Below, piece by piece: positions 1 through 10,712 of a stretch of 64,000 nucleotides of DNA. This stretch comes from Entoloma clypeatum. Its lineage: Eukaryota; Basidiomycota; Agaricomycetes; Agaricales; Entolomataceae. The first letter of the stretch is position 1. Each line of letters opens with the position of its first letter. Under the pieces are notes generated by a model. It did no database searches, had not been told where the DNA came from, and saw nothing but the letters and a program-made list of their open reading frames with translations. Where the stretch lies: the NCBI GenBank assembly GCA_963565915.1, contig OY751489.1, positions 4,650,001 through 4,714,000 of the forward strand, written 5' to 3'. The position numbers were made by a program, and so were the translations under genes.

Positions 1-802
1 ATCTCGACTTCCAGGCGAGATATGATGTCATCAGGGGTGTCCATGAAGTTTTTATAAAGTTTAAATTCCAATCCTGCGAAGATATTTGCGCGCAAGCATT
101 GGGGAGGGTTTGGGTTTAATTTATAGAAGTCCTTGATTGATTCTTGTGAATGTTCTAGGTGATCCTCGGGTTCCCATGTGTTGTGATCCGGAGTCAGACC
201 TTCCCATTGCACTAAATATTCCAGCTTTCCTCTTTTCAATCTTGAGTCAATAACTTTAGCGACATCATACTCCTCTTCGCCATTGATAACTATCAGGTTT
301 GGTGCCTGCGCCCTTTGTGATCTAAATAGTGGCTCTTTAAATAGTCAGACCCATGATACATTGATGACCAGGTGGATCTTCCAAGTTTTCGGTAATTTAA
401 GTTCTACGGCATGTGAAGAAACAATTTTGGTTACATCATAGGGCCCAATCCATCGTTCAGCAAGTTTCTTTAACGGTCGGTTCAATTTTAGGTCTTTTGT
501 TGATAACCAGACTTTGTCGCCAACTTTGTAGATTGGTGTGTCACTTGTTTTCAAGTTCGTGTACCGTTCCATCTCCTCTCTCGCTTTTAGTAATGCCGCC
601 TCCACTTCCTCATGGATTTTCTTCATTCACTCTGCGAATTCTTTTGCCGGTTCTGACTTTTCTGCCCTCCGAGGTTCTATGCCCATCCTAGGGTTAAACC
701 CATAATTTACATAGAACAGCGAAAACTGAGGTGCTGTGTGAATTTTATTATTATAGACAAATTCTGCAGTTGCCATCCATTCGGGCCAATCTGTTTGCCG
801 AT
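1..802 (-). pseudogene. Gypsy D pol, 3' part: integrase end and chromodomain
   Basis: This is the C-terminal end of the polyprotein of chromovirus D, read on the minus strand. About 802-640 gives the end of the integrase core (QTDWPEWMATAEFVYNN). About 626-345 gives the GPY/F-type C-terminal domain (KVGDKVWLSTKDLKLNRP, RWIGPYDV). About 300-100 gives a chromodomain (EEEYDVAKVIDSRLKRGKLE, then LVQWEGL and NTWEPE). Chromodomains target integration to marked chromatin. The frame is broken by a TGA after SWV near 345 and by small shifts. The reading leaves the left edge, so the 3' LTR of D lies outside. The integrase is interrupted at 802/803 by element E and resumes at 6297; the rejoined reading (SHW then QTDWPEW) is in frame when one 5-bp target copy is removed. 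Confidence 0.85.
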
Positions 803-1204
803 TGTTATGCTTAACAAACCGTTCCAAGGTTCGGGCAGAGTATGCAGGAAAGTGGAAAGGCAAAGAGCAAAGTGATTGCTAAATCTAAGGAATCTACTAG
901 AGTACAAGAGGTTTATATAGGTACTGACTATAGGCGGTAGCGGATGAGTCAGTACTGCGGAAGGCAGTGCGCATGAGTAAGGCGACTGCGGAAGGCTATG
1001 TACAGTGAGTAAGCTGACTGCGGAAAGCGAGTCAGCGTGGGAGCGAAGTATACTAAAGGGGATGACAAAGTAATGTAATGAGTCAGACTGGAAATCGAAG
1101 GTTGCGAAAGTAGACATTAGACATAGTAAGTTCGTAACAGGGCACCGAGTCGGGCCGATAAGTAAAAGATATGATGTGGTCCTCATACCGTAGAGTCCGT
1201 AACA
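803..1204 (-). repeat. 3' LTR of gypsy E
   Basis: 402 bp, matching 5895-6296. In the element sense it starts TGTTACGG and ends GCATAACA. It carries TATATAAA at about 917-910 and the R-start AGATTTAGCAA at about 884-874. Confidence 0.93.
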
Positions 1205-1217
1205 TGTTCCCCTCTCC
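1205..1217 (-). other. Polypurine tract of gypsy E
   Basis: On the minus strand the bases just before the 3' LTR read GGAGAGGGGAACA, a purine run directly joined to the LTR TG. This is the expected plus-strand primer of reverse transcription. Confidence 0.75.
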
Positions 1218-1238
1218 AAGCTCTGTGTCCTCACAGAG

Positions 1239-1610
1239 TCACTGTCCCCATCCCTCGTTGTTGCCAGGATCGGACCAGTTCGGACTTTCCTTGAGGCTCC
1301 AATCATATATCAACTCCTCGTTGATGGCTACGGCGAGTTCAAGGCCATTGATAGCCAGCCAAATACGTCGATTTTCAATGACGAGGGTGCTGGTGTAGTT
1401 TCCGAGAATTTGTTTTTCCTCGGGAGTCGGGGCGACGGGTAGGTTGGACAATGAATGAAGTCGAATATGCATCTGGCGATGAAGGAGATCGGTGAGGGAT
1501 GTTTCGAGAGCATGGATTTGGTCTCTCATGGAGAGTGCTTTGTTCATAAGGGTGGCGATGGCAGGGTTAATGTCGGTGGTGGAGGTGGAGGTGACGATGG
1601 TGTTTGACAT
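1239..1610 (-). CDS. Unknown 123-aa ORF between E pol and 3' LTR (sense strand)
   Basis: An open frame of 123 codons in the same direction as pol, in the slot between the chromodomain stop (1745) and the polypurine tract. It begins MSNTIVTSTSTT, has a central region with regular hydrophobic spacing (MRDQIHALETSLTDLLHRQM, possible coiled coil) and ends in GNNEGWGQ. I do not recognise it and see no zinc cluster or membrane segment. In elements B and C the same slot holds an antisense gene, so this position seems to tolerate accessory cargo. It has no internal stop although the pol of this copy is broken. It could be a leftover accessory ORF or a chance frame; a start before 1610 was not resolved. 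Confidence 0.45.
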   Translation of the reverse strand: MSNTIVTSTSTTDINPAIATLMNKALSMRDQIHALETSLTDLLHRQMHIRLHSLSNLPVAPTPEEKQILGNYTSTLVIENRRIWLAINGLELAVAINEELIYDWSLKESPNWSDPGNNEGWGQ

Positions 1611-1744
1611 GGCGGTGAGAATGGTTGAGAGGTAAAAGAAGAATGGGGTGGCTATATTGGGCAGGGAAAAGGACTAGAGCGGGGAACTCAGTGTGTGGTT
1701 GACTGATGAGGTCGATACTGCCATGGGTTTCGAGAACTCGTCTT

Positions 1745-4330
1745 TTATTGTGGTCGAGACGGGTTCTGCCAATGGAAATCACGGATCAAATCTTGAGCGT
1801 TCTGAACATTAGCTCGAGGTTCCCATGTGTTCTCTTCTGGGCCATATCCTTCCCACTGGACGAGGTACTGGATCTTTCCGCGGAACTTTCGAGAGTCCAG
1901 GATCGTAGACACATGGTACTCTTCTCGTCCTTCGACAATGATCGGATCAGGGGCTGGTTTCTTTTTCTGGATGGCGTACTTCGGAGTTTCATATGGTGAC
2001 AACAGGGTCTCGTTGAACACAGGGTGAATCATCTTCCAAGTCTTTGGAAGATCAAGAAGGTACGCGCTAGCTCCTTTCTTCTCTAGGACTTTGAATGGTC
2101 CATGTCGGAGTGCATCAAGTTTCTTTGAGGGGCGATCGGTCCTGATGTTAGTCCCTTCCAGCCACACCTTGTCTCCGATGCAGTAGTCCCGAGACGGACT
2201 TCGCCGTGTGTCAACTGTCTTCTTCATCTGATCCTGTGCTTGTTTCAGCGCAGCATTGGCTTCTTCTCGTGCCTGTTTGAGCTTTTTCAAGAAGTCGTTG
2301 GCAGCCGGATTGGTATCTTCTAACATGAGTTCTCCCTTCCACGGATGTAAACCGTAGTTGAGGTAGAATGGGGTGTGCTTCGTTGCCTGATGTTCTTTGT
2401 CATTGTACTGGAACTCTGCGATTGTGATCCATTCAGCCCAATCATCCTGTAGATGGTTGACAAAGTTTCATAAGAATGCTTTAGTTCCCCGGTTGTCGGA
2501 ATGAGGTGAAGCATCTTCAAATGTCTATCCATGATGACCAGAATTGCGTTTTTTCCATCAGATTCTGGTATCAGTCCCACAACGTCGATTCCTATGTCTT
2601 CCCATGGGTGACTTGGTGCTGCATGGGGATGTAGCGGAGCATGTCGCTTTTGTCGGTTAATCTTGTTGCGTTGACAAGTGTCGCAACCCTTCACGTACTT
2701 CTTCACATCATGCAGTATGGTAGGCCACCAGTAGGTGCAAGTGAGGAGTTCATGTGTCCGGTACTGTCCTGGATGTCCAGCCACTGGTGCATCGTGTGAC
2801 TCGAACATCAATTCTTGTCGTAATTGTGGATCTGGTGGGACATAGATTCGTTCTACTGCATAGGTGATCCCATTCTCCTGCTGATACCAATGAGGATTCT
2901 TTTTTAGGCCCTGGGCTACTTCTGCCTCCATGTGGTTTGAACCCTTGATGTGTGCAATCCACAGATTTTCAATGGTTGTGACATTTCCAATTTTGATGGA
3001 ATCAGATGTTTCACCCCCTTCAAAGAATTGTTCCTCCGTGAACATCTCCATTTGTACCACATCTTCTGATTCCAACCATTTCAAGAATAGTCCCTCCTTG
3101 AGCATTTGGTCACTGTCCTGTGGTTCGAGTTCCCCTTCATACCAGGGTAAGCGTGACAGGATGTCCGCTTTCGCATTGGTCGTGCCGGGCACATGCCGTA
3201 ATTCGAAGTCATAGTCTTGTAACTTCATTTTCCAGCGTCGCTGTCGTTGATTTAGGTCCTGAGGACGACGGAAATATTCCAGGTTCTTGTGATCGGTCAA
3301 GATCTCGAAACGTTCCCTGGCTTCAAGCAGATAGTGTCTCCAATCTTTCAATGCTTCCACGACTGCCAGGAGTTCCTTGTCGTATATCTCGTAATTCTGT
3401 TCGGCCGCGGACATGGTCCGCGACAAGAACGCGATGGGGTGCCATTTGTCGTCTTGCTTCTGAGAGAGTACTGCTCCAATTGCATAGCCCGATGCATCGG
3501 TTTCAAGCCTGAACTGTCCCTCTGGTTTTGGTAATGCCAAGACTGGTGCTGATGTAATTGCCCGTATGAGACCTTCAAAAGCCTGCTGCTCTGTTGGTCC
3601 CCAAGTAAATGCCGTACCGCCTGTGAGCGCGGTGAGAGGTTTCGCGATGTTTGAGTACCCTTCAATAAAACATTGATAGAAGTTAGCAAATCCAAGGAAC
3701 TTCTGAACTTCCTTTTTTGATGTGGGTGCTCGCCAGTTTCGAATTGTATCCACCTTCTCAGTTTCCATCTCAACACGTCCCTCACCAACCACATATCCCA
3801 ATATAGGACATTTCGTTACTTCCCATAAACACTTCTTCTCCTTTAGGAACAAATCATTGTCCGATAGGATCTGTAGGATTTCTTCAGTGTTTCGCGTGAG
3901 TTCTTCCTTGGTTTTACCGATAACCACGATGTTATCCATGTAGATCACGCAGATATGTTGGCAGATCTGGTCCCGGAATAGACTAGCCATGATTCGAGAG
4001 AACGTTCCCGGGGAGTTGCAAAGACCAAAAAACATGACCAATGGTTCGAACAATCCTCGACTGGTGAGGAAGGCAGCTTTCCATTCATCGCCCTCCTTAA
4101 TCCGGACGTTGTTATAACCCCACATGATGTCCATTTTATTGAAGTAGACCGCATCTTTCAGTACGTCCAAGAGATCGGATATTCGTGGGAGTGGGAACCT
4201 GTCTTTGACCGTGAATTTATTGACCATGCAGTAATCTTGTACCAATCGTTTGGAGCCATCCTTCTTGTTGATGAAGAAGCAAGGGGAGGCATAAGGGGAT
4301 TTGGATGGACGGATCTTTCCCTTCTGGAGT
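1745..4330 (-). pseudogene. Gypsy E pol: RT, RNase H, gapped integrase, chromodomain
   Basis: Read 4330 to 1745 on the minus strand. RT begins at KSPYASPCFFINKKDGSKR (about 4310-4255) without the usual upstream protease and RT start. The RT active site reads YMDN instead of YMDD/YVDD. RNase H follows (RLETDASGYAIGAVL, YDKELLAVVEALKDWRHYL), then the integrase zinc region (AGHPGQYRTHELL, CDTCQRNK). After TTGELKHSYETL near 2475 the reading jumps to the integrase end (DDWAEWITIAEFQYND), so the second catalytic Asp and the Glu are deleted. The C-terminal domain and a chromodomain (EEYHVSTILDSRKFRGK, LVQWEGYGPEENTWEP) follow at 2326-1745. It is dead as an enzyme because of the Asp to Asn change and the integrase deletion. 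Confidence 0.88.
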
Positions 4331-5437
4331 TCTTCTTCAGCTTGCGGCAGTTGCGCGCGATATGGCCTTCTTGGTCACAGTTGAAACACTTGCGACCATC
4401 TTTCTTCTTTGGAGTGCTACAGTCTTTAGCCAGATGACCGAAGTGTTGACAGTTGTAGCAATGGGCTACTCCTGCTTTGTCGATCTCCATGGCCTTGCCC
4501 TGACCACCATAAGTGGTACCCGATCCGGTGCGCATGTCGCCGCCACCTCGGATGACCAGTGCGTGTCCTTCCATCTGTCGTCCCTTGTTTCGGATCTCCT
4601 TTGCATAATCGGTGTACGTCTTGCCATCGCTAGCCACTTGTTCAGAGATTCTGCGGTTGACGTTTTTCTCTAGGATGTATTTCCCAGTTTCTTCGCCAAG
4701 GTTTGACAGTTTCGAGAGTTCTTTGAATTCATCCAAGAATTCATCAACGGTACGTTTCTCTTGTTTCAGGACTTCGAGTCTTGCTTTAGCAGCGACTGAC
4801 TTGTTGGCGATGGAGAATCGTGTGGCGATATCATCGGAAAAACCTAGCCAGGTGATGTTCTCGTTGTCAACAGCAAGAGTGTCTAACTTGTTACTGGCCC
4901 AGTGTCTGCCGGACCCTTCCATCATGCGGGATAGCACCGCAAGAATCTTCTGATCGTCTGTGAGGCTCTTTTGGAACCTGATGTATAGTTTGGTGGCTTT
5001 CCACCACTCGTCAAAGGTGTATCTGTCCTTGAACATCCCAGGATCCTTGATGATCTTGGATGTATCCATTGTTTGTACAGCCGGGGCTTCTGCCATGTCT
5101 AGAGTCTGCGGAGGAGAAGAGGGGTCGGGTTGTTGGGATGAAGATGGGGTTCGGGATACAGGTAAGGATTGAAAATGAGTCCCTGTTCTAGGCGTCTGTT
5201 CGATATCTGACTGCGCGGAGTCAAAAGTAAATTCGTCAGGGGACTCGTCGGCGGAATCGGTGGCAAAACGTTCAGAGTATTTCCTCTGTAAATCTCTAAG
5301 GAATCTCTGTTCCTGCGCGTCTGTTGGTCTCGAGAAGGGGTCAAGTCTCTCGTTTCGTGCCCAGCGGTTGTACTGTACTCAGTCTGTTGTTCTTCGGTGG
5401 TGAAGTGGGTGTAGATCTGCTGCTTTGAGTAAGACAT
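4331..5437 (-). pseudogene. Gypsy E gag with two zinc knuckles
   Basis: Capsid/nucleocapsid polyprotein on the minus strand. The likely start is the ATG at 5437 (MSYSKQQIYTHF). A frameshift near 5370 moves the reading into the frame that continues through an acidic Pro/Ser-rich N-terminus to MAEAPAVQ at 5096 and then the retrotransposon gag core (FDEWWKATKLYIRFQKSL, VDEFLDEFKELSKLSNL). Two CCHC knuckles follow at about 4470-4370: CYNCQHFGHLAKDC and CFNCDQEGHIARNC. Just after CRKLKKN the sequence joins RT out of frame with no aspartic protease between them, so a deletion has fused nucleocapsid to RT. The family normally has DSG protease here. Confidence 0.82.
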
Positions 5438-5585
5438 GATGATGTGGCTCTGGGACGTCTCGATGTGAGCGTCCTAATCAATCTTCTGATAACGGTTGTC
5501 TGGACACCGATAAACTCTCTGATCTCTGTGATCCGACCTGTTTCTGAGGTCCTTCTTGAACGCGAAAGCTTTCGAGTTTATTCTG

Positions 5586-5834
5586 TCAGGCGTTGTAACG
5601 CGCGATCTGGTGTTGTCGAGCAAGATGGATGCTCTCTGCTATCTCGCCGTGGGGGCGATGCTCGTCATTGTCTAGTTCTTCGTCAAGCACCTGCTGTAGG
5701 ATGCGACGGATCTCCGATTCAATGTACTGCTGGATGAGTGTAAAATCGATACTGTCTCGAGAACTTAGCTCCTCCTGTCGGGCTTCTGGCGTGCTGAATG
5801 GGTTACTGGTAAAGTCTTCAAAGAAGCGCGACAT
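5586..5834 (-). CDS. 82-aa ORF at the 5' end of gypsy E (gag N-terminus?)
   Basis: First open frame downstream of the 5' LTR and primer site in the element sense. It starts MSRFFEDFTSN at 5834 and is rich in charged residues (ESEIRRILQQVLDEELDNDE), compatible with an amphipathic helix. It ends at a stop before the gag frame that starts at 5437. It may be the original gag N-terminus cut off by mutation or a separate leader peptide. No known domain is visible. Confidence 0.4.
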   Translation of the reverse strand: MSRFFEDFTSNPFSTPEARQEELSSRDSIDFTLIQQYIESEIRRILQQVLDEELDNDEHRPHGEIAESIHLARQHQIARYNA

Positions 5835-5881
5835 CTTGACTCGTCTGGTAGTTGCTCTCTTCGCTCTGGGCGAACCTAATG

Positions 5882-5892
5882 AGATTTAGCAA
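5882..5892 (-). other. Self-complementary primer binding site of gypsy E
   Basis: On the minus strand, two bases after the 5' LTR end, the sequence TTGCTAAATCT is the exact complement of AGATTTAGCAA, which lies in the LTR at 5978-5968, 33 nt downstream of the TATA start. No TGG-type tRNA site is present. This is the layout of Tf1/sushi self-priming. Confidence 0.7.
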
Positions 5893-5894
5893 CT

Positions 5895-6296
5895 TGTTAT
5901 GCTTAACAAACCGTTCCAAGGTTCGGGCAGAGTATGCAGGAAAGTGGAAAGGCGAAGAGCAAAGTGATTGCTAAATCTAAGGAATCTACTATAGTACAAG
6001 AGGTTTATATAGGTACTGACTATAGGCGGTAGCGGATGAGTCAGTACTGTGGAAGGCAGTGCGCATGAGTAAGGCGACTGCGGAAGGCTATGTACAGTGA
6101 GTAAGCTGACTGCAGAAAGCGAGTCAGCGCGGGAGTGAAGTATACTAAAGGGGATGACGAAGTAATGTAATGAGTCAGACTGGGAATCGAAGGTTGCGAA
6201 AGTAGACATTAGACATAGTAAGCTCATAAGAGGGCGCCGAGTCGGGCCGATAAGTAAAAGATATGATGTGGTCCTCATACCGTAGAATCTGTAACA
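5895..6296 (-). repeat. 5' LTR of gypsy E with promoter
   Basis: 402-bp LTR, about 97% like the left copy by eye. In the element sense it carries TATATAAA (6011-6004) and a predicted transcript start at AGATTTAGCAA (5978). Confidence 0.92.
6004..6011 (-). promoter_or_regulatory. TATA box of gypsy E 5' LTR
   Basis: TATATAAA in the element sense, 33 nt before the sequence complementary to the primer site, which is the spacing expected if transcription starts at that sequence. Confidence 0.6.
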
Positions 6297-9068
6297 CCAA
6301 TGGGAGATAAACGATCTTAGATATTGCTCCAACTCCTGATTCATGTGTTCCGTCTGTCTGTCTGTCTGCGGATGATACGCCGTTGATAATCTAGTTGTGA
6401 TTCCCAATATTGTATTTAGTTCCTTCATAAATATTGCCGCAAATTGTGGTCTGCGATCTGATGTTAATGATTCTGGAAGTCCATGAGGTTTCCAGACTTC
6501 ATCCCAATATAGTTTAGCTAATCCTTCTGCTGAGACTTCATTGCATGTTTTGATAAAGTGTGATTGCTTAGTGGATCTGCAAGCCACAACTAATACTGCA
6601 TTGTACCCCTGAGCTTCTTGATGCAGCCAGAGACCCTGCTCCTCATGCCATTCATCTGCTCATAATGTTTTTGTGTTTGTCTTTTTAAGTTCTTCTACTG
6701 CTTTGAGTACCTGCTCATCAAATTCCTTTGCATCCCTGATATGTTTTAATAGTTTACTTTCTTCTCCATCAATAAGTATGTGACCTCGATCCATTGCTCG
6801 CAAGTGGAAGTATTCCAGTTTCAATAATGTTACATCTTCATTGTCATTTTCCACCCCCTTTCTATGATCGACCCTTCTCGAAAGAGCATCCGCCTTTCCC
6901 ATTGAGGTGCCAGCCTTGTGTATTAATTTGAAATTGAAATGTGTTAGATACAATGCCCAGCGTGCTTGTCTGCGATTAAGCTTTCATCCCTGCATGAAGT
7001 ACTCAAGGTTTTTATGATCGGTCCAGATCTCAACCTCATGTTTGGCTCCTTCAAGATGGTGTCTCCATGCTTCCAGCGCTTGAATTATGTCCAGCATTTC
7101 TTTATCATGTACATCGTAATTTTGTTCCACGTCATTTAATCCTTTAGATAGAAAGGCACATGGCCTCCATTTCTCATCCTCACATTCCATAGATAGAATC
7201 ACTCCCATGGCGAAGTCCGATGCGTCTGATTCTACTCTTAACTTCTGATCTGGATCGGGAGATACCAATATGGGTGCTTTCGTAAATAATTTTTTAGCAT
7301 GTCAAACACTTCCTCCTGTTCTTCTTTCCAATTCCATATTGTTTCTTTCCTTGTTAATTTATGTAGTGGCCCTGCCACTTTGGAGAAGTCTTTCATGAAT
7401 CTTTGATAGAAATTTGCCAATCCTAGGAACGACTGGACTTCTTTGACTTTCATTGGTCTTGGCCATTGTTTGATAGTGTCTACTTTCAAAGGATCCATTC
7501 GAATTCTGTCTTTCCCAATAATCAACCCTAAGAACTCTATTTCATCTCTGTCAAAGAAATATTTTCCCAGTTTTAAGAATAAGTCATTTTCCCATAATCT
7601 TTTTAGAATTTCCTCCACGATTTCACTGTGTCCTTTCTCTTCTTCAGTTGCTACCAATATGTCATCAATATAGATGACTACATCTCCTTGATCAATCAGA
7701 TCTCTAAATATGTCATTCATCATAGCTTGAAATGTGCTTGGAGGTTGGTTCAAAGGCTCCATCCGGGGTTGTGAATGCTGCCTTCCATTCATCTCCTTCC
7801 TTGATGCGCACATTGTTGTACCCCCATCTGAGATCCATCTTGGTGAACCTTTTCTTTTCTTTTAATTTATTGATCAACTCCGGAATCAACAGGAGTGGAT
7901 AATTATTTCAGACAGTCCAGCTATTGATGTGTCAGTAATCCTGTACCATTCATTTCTTTCCATCCTTTTTGGGTATAAAGAATACTGGCAAAGTTTGTGG
8001 TGACTTGGTAGGTGGAATATATCCTTTGCGTAATTGGTCATTTACAAACTCAGATACTTCTTTCCTTTCATCTGGTGACAAGGGATAGACTTTGGCCTTT
8101 TTTGGTACAAAATCTGGCTTTAGGTCTATGGCGTGATCCCATGGTTTCCGGACTGGTAACCTCTCCGACGCTTTCTTTTCAAAGACTGATAGATATTTGT
8201 GATATTTCCGGGGGACAACCTGTTCCGCCGGTACTTCATCTGAGGGTTCTCCCTTAGCTGCTCTGAGCATGTGGATTACCTCCTCCTCTACTTCTTCTTC
8301 ATTTCCTTCTACTACTTCTTCCATTCTTCCACCCCATCTGGTCCTTGCAGTTTTATTTAAATAATGTGTTCGACACATGCCACATTCTTCTGGACATCTT
8401 GATAGTTTAATTTCCGCTTTTTCCCAATCAATTTCTGGATTATGGCATTTCAGCCAGGTATGTCCAACAATAATTTTAGCTTTCCCTAGGTTGCATGCTT
8501 CAAACACTGCTATCTCCACATGTCCTTTATACCACATAGCCATGACTGCTTCGTGCGTGATCGAACCTCCTTGGTTAAGCATGCCATCAACGTTGTAGAC
8601 CTGAATGGGGAAAGGTAATCTCCTTAATTTAATGTTGTTCCTTTTGGTGAAGTCCAGATCTATGAACATTCCTGTTGCCCCTGAGTCTAATAATGCTTCA
8701 ACATTAAATGTGCGCTTGTCCTGCAACGTTTCCAGCATGATTCTCATCATAAGCTCTTTTTCCAAAGAAGCAGATTGAATAAAAGATGGTTCCCCCATTG
8801 AGTCCATTTGCCTATTTAAGTTATCTGATTCATCTGAACAGGGAATTAAGCATTCGTCTGTAAGGGCCGAACCAAGCCTCATTCCCGAGGACTCCCCAAT
8901 GATATAATTTACAAGTGTATCTAAGTCCGAATCATCTGTGCTATTTTTTTGAGTTTTTACCTTTTTGGGTTTGTCCAATAGTATTTTATTGTATGTAACT
9001 GCTGTGTCTGTAAGCTTTTGAAACCAAGAATTTACAGTGTCTTTATGTATATAAGAGTCTATAGGCAA
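6297..9068 (-). pseudogene. Gypsy D pol, 5' part: protease, RT, RNase H, gapped integrase
   Basis: Read from 9068 leftwards. Protease: ALLDSGATGMFIDLDF with the VGHTWL motif (about 8720-8440). RT starts with FVPKKAKVYPLSP, is broken by stops and shifts at 7950-7740, then continues with an intact YIDD box and FLGLANFYQRFMKDFSKVAG. RNase H: RVESDASDFAMGVIL and DKEMLDIIQALEAWRHHL, with one stop after YFMQG. The link segment (RADEWHEEQGLWLHQ) near 6640 runs straight into EAQGYNAVLVV, so the integrase HHCC domain is deleted. The core continues (TSDRRPQF, AYHPQTDRQTEHMNQELEQYL) to 6297, where E interrupts it. Several frames are needed, so it is dead. Confidence 0.87.
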
Positions 9069-9103
9069 TTGTTCATAACGATTTGTCAGAGCCAGCGGGG
9101 GAT

Positions 9104-10189
9104 TTACTGGTTGACGTTTACAAAACCCTGCTGCCCTGCAGCTTGTCCATTTGGATTCAGTGCAGGCGCGCTATTCACACCCATTTGTCCATTTGTGGCT
9201 TGACGTGCTTGACGCCTTGCTGTTATCTGTCGTACAATCTCTTCTTCCTCGTGCTCATCAATCTGTTTGATCATTGCCGCTTGTACCCTGCGCTGCAGCT
9301 GCCTGCAATCTCAGGCAAAATGCCCCTGTCCTCCACAGTTATAGCAGTTACCAGGAGCTCATCGCTGGTTTCTGTCGACGTTCATCGCGTTCAGATCGCG
9401 TCGTTGTTGCTGCTGACCATTTTGCTGGGGATGGTACCCCCCATTTTGTTGCCCAAAGGGCCTTCCGAAATTATTCTGGCCTTGCGGCCGCGGTGCTTGC
9501 TGATTCTGAGGGTGATTTCCCCATCGGTTCCCTTGTCTTTGAGGTCCCTGCCTCATTCCTTGCCTCATGACATAATTTTCTTCAGCCCTTCCAATGGCTG
9601 AGATTTCTTCAACAGTTTCCTGCATGGTGTTCTGCCATCTTCCTTGCTGAAACAATTGTTGTATAATTGAGTCCTGGGCATTTCTCTCTAATAAGGAAAT
9701 CCCATGATGATCCTCAATTTTCCCTTTGATCACCAGTGTTCCAAACTGTGTGATCCAGTCATCTGTTTTCATCTGGTTCTGTTTGAACCCCTCAATCTTT
9801 GCTCTGGCCCATTCCACTTCGGTGGTAGGGCAAAACCTCATGGTAATCTCATAGACCAAGTTTCGATATGTTGGCCAATCATTCAATTCCATGCATTGGG
9901 TGAGTTGTGTCTCCCCATATGTTCCTGCAATTGGTCCATCTAATTGGGACCAGACTGCGATACAGATTTCATCATCCCCATGTAACAAATCTCGATTTAC
10001 TCAGATCCACATGAGCATTTTTGCCCACCACCCCAAAAACAGGGGTCAGGATCCATTATATTTGCTGGGATCTGCGGCTATTTCAATTCTTTGGCCTGGT
10101 TGGGGAGGAGGTGGTGCAATGGGAGGTTCAGGATGTTCATGATGTTCATGATGTTCGGGGTCTTGGTCCTGAAGATCTTGATTGTCCAT
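9104..10189 (-). pseudogene. Gypsy D gag
   Basis: Starts at the ATG at 10189 (MDNQDLQDQDPEHHEHHEHP, His/Glu/Pro-rich N-terminus) and continues through a gag core (YGETQLTQCMELNDWPTYRN, VEWARAKIEGFKQNQMKTDD) into a Gln/Pro/Asn-rich linker and a zinc knuckle at about 9345-9305 (CYNCGGQGHFA, stop, DC). Stops lie near 10040 and 10000 and inside the knuckle. It ends at a TAA at 9104-9106. Protease follows in another frame. It would form the particle and bind RNA, but this copy is broken. Confidence 0.8.
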
Positions 10190-10712
10190 GTTGGTGTTCT
10201 GACGGGGGGGGGGGGGGGATCTTTTGGTTTGAACAGTAGTGCCTTATGTCAGGCGTGTGACCCTGTTCTGATGCTTAGGTGAAAAAAAATCTGAAAAGAA
10301 AACCCAAAGAACGATCTGTCTACCCAGGCAGTGGGGATGCCTGAATGGAGGAAGATCTGGGAAAGATGAAGTCCACGCGGTCAATACCCCTATGCATGCT
10401 GGACTGGTCAAACTGAGATGTCGAGGAGGCAGGGATTGGAACACCTGTTGCGAACTAGACATGTATGGTCTTCTCTTCCAAACCGTCCCACGCGCCAGCA
10501 ACTTTCCCGAAGGTTAGATGTGTTGGCCTTTGGTCACCTCGACACGGGACGGGCTCAATGTTTCCCTGTGTGTCTCGAATGGCAATGCTAGTTATGATGG
10601 GTGTACCAAGTGTTTCTCTTCTTATTCCTGAAGTCCAGGAGGTCCCCCTTAACGTTAGGGTCCATGTGTAATAACAAAGTGCGACTTTTAACGCAAAAGT
10701 GCGAAACGGCGG
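10190..10712 (-). other. Gypsy D leader, inner part, with a G15 tract
   Basis: Non-coding sequence upstream of D gag in the element sense. It contains a run of 15 G (10204-10218, C-run in the sense strand) close to the start codon. A TGG-type string TGGCGCGTGGGACGG (10497-10483, minus) looks like a tRNA site but is not next to an LTR. It ends at the gypsy A insertion; gcgg (10709-10712) is one TSD copy. Confidence 0.6.

Larger units (their letters stand above)
803..6296 (-). mobile_element. Gypsy E, deleted chromovirus
   Basis: A 5494-bp LTR element on the minus strand inside the integrase of gypsy D. The two 402-bp LTRs (803-1204 and 5895-6296) begin TGTTAC and end ATAACA in the element sense and differ at about a dozen sites. 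The flanks are ccgat (798-802) and ccaat (6297-6301), a 5-bp TSD with one mismatch. It has a polypurine tract next to the left LTR and a self-complementary primer site next to the right LTR. Gag, RT, RNase H, integrase ends and chromodomain are present. The protease and the catalytic middle of the integrase are missing, so this copy cannot move on its own. Confidence 0.92.
1..10712 (-). mobile_element. Gypsy D (chromovirus), body without its 5' LTR
   Basis: Remains of a Ty3/gypsy chromovirus on the minus strand: leader (10712-10190), gag (10189-9104), protease-RT-RNase H-integrase (9068-6297 and 802-345) and chromodomain (300-100). It is interrupted by element E (803-6296). Its 5' LTR and the first 67 bp of its leader now lie at 46417-46791, because gypsy A inserted into the leader (gcgg at 10709-10712 and, inverted, at 46788-46791) and a later inversion turned that side around. 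The order gag-PR-RT-RH-IN-CHD is seen directly. Assignment of the distant 5' LTR is an inference, supported by the TSD and by the match of the post-LTR sequence to the LTR's own R start. Confidence 0.75.

Noticed and set aside
9083..9601. Plus-strand frames over the gypsy D gag
   Set aside because: They are shadows of the gag and nucleocapsid coding strand, which has a start, core and zinc knuckle on the minus strand.
10483..10497. TGGCGCGTGGGACGG as the tRNA primer site of gypsy D
   Set aside because: It is not next to an LTR end, and a better self-complementary site lies two bases after the D-type LTR at 46727-46736.
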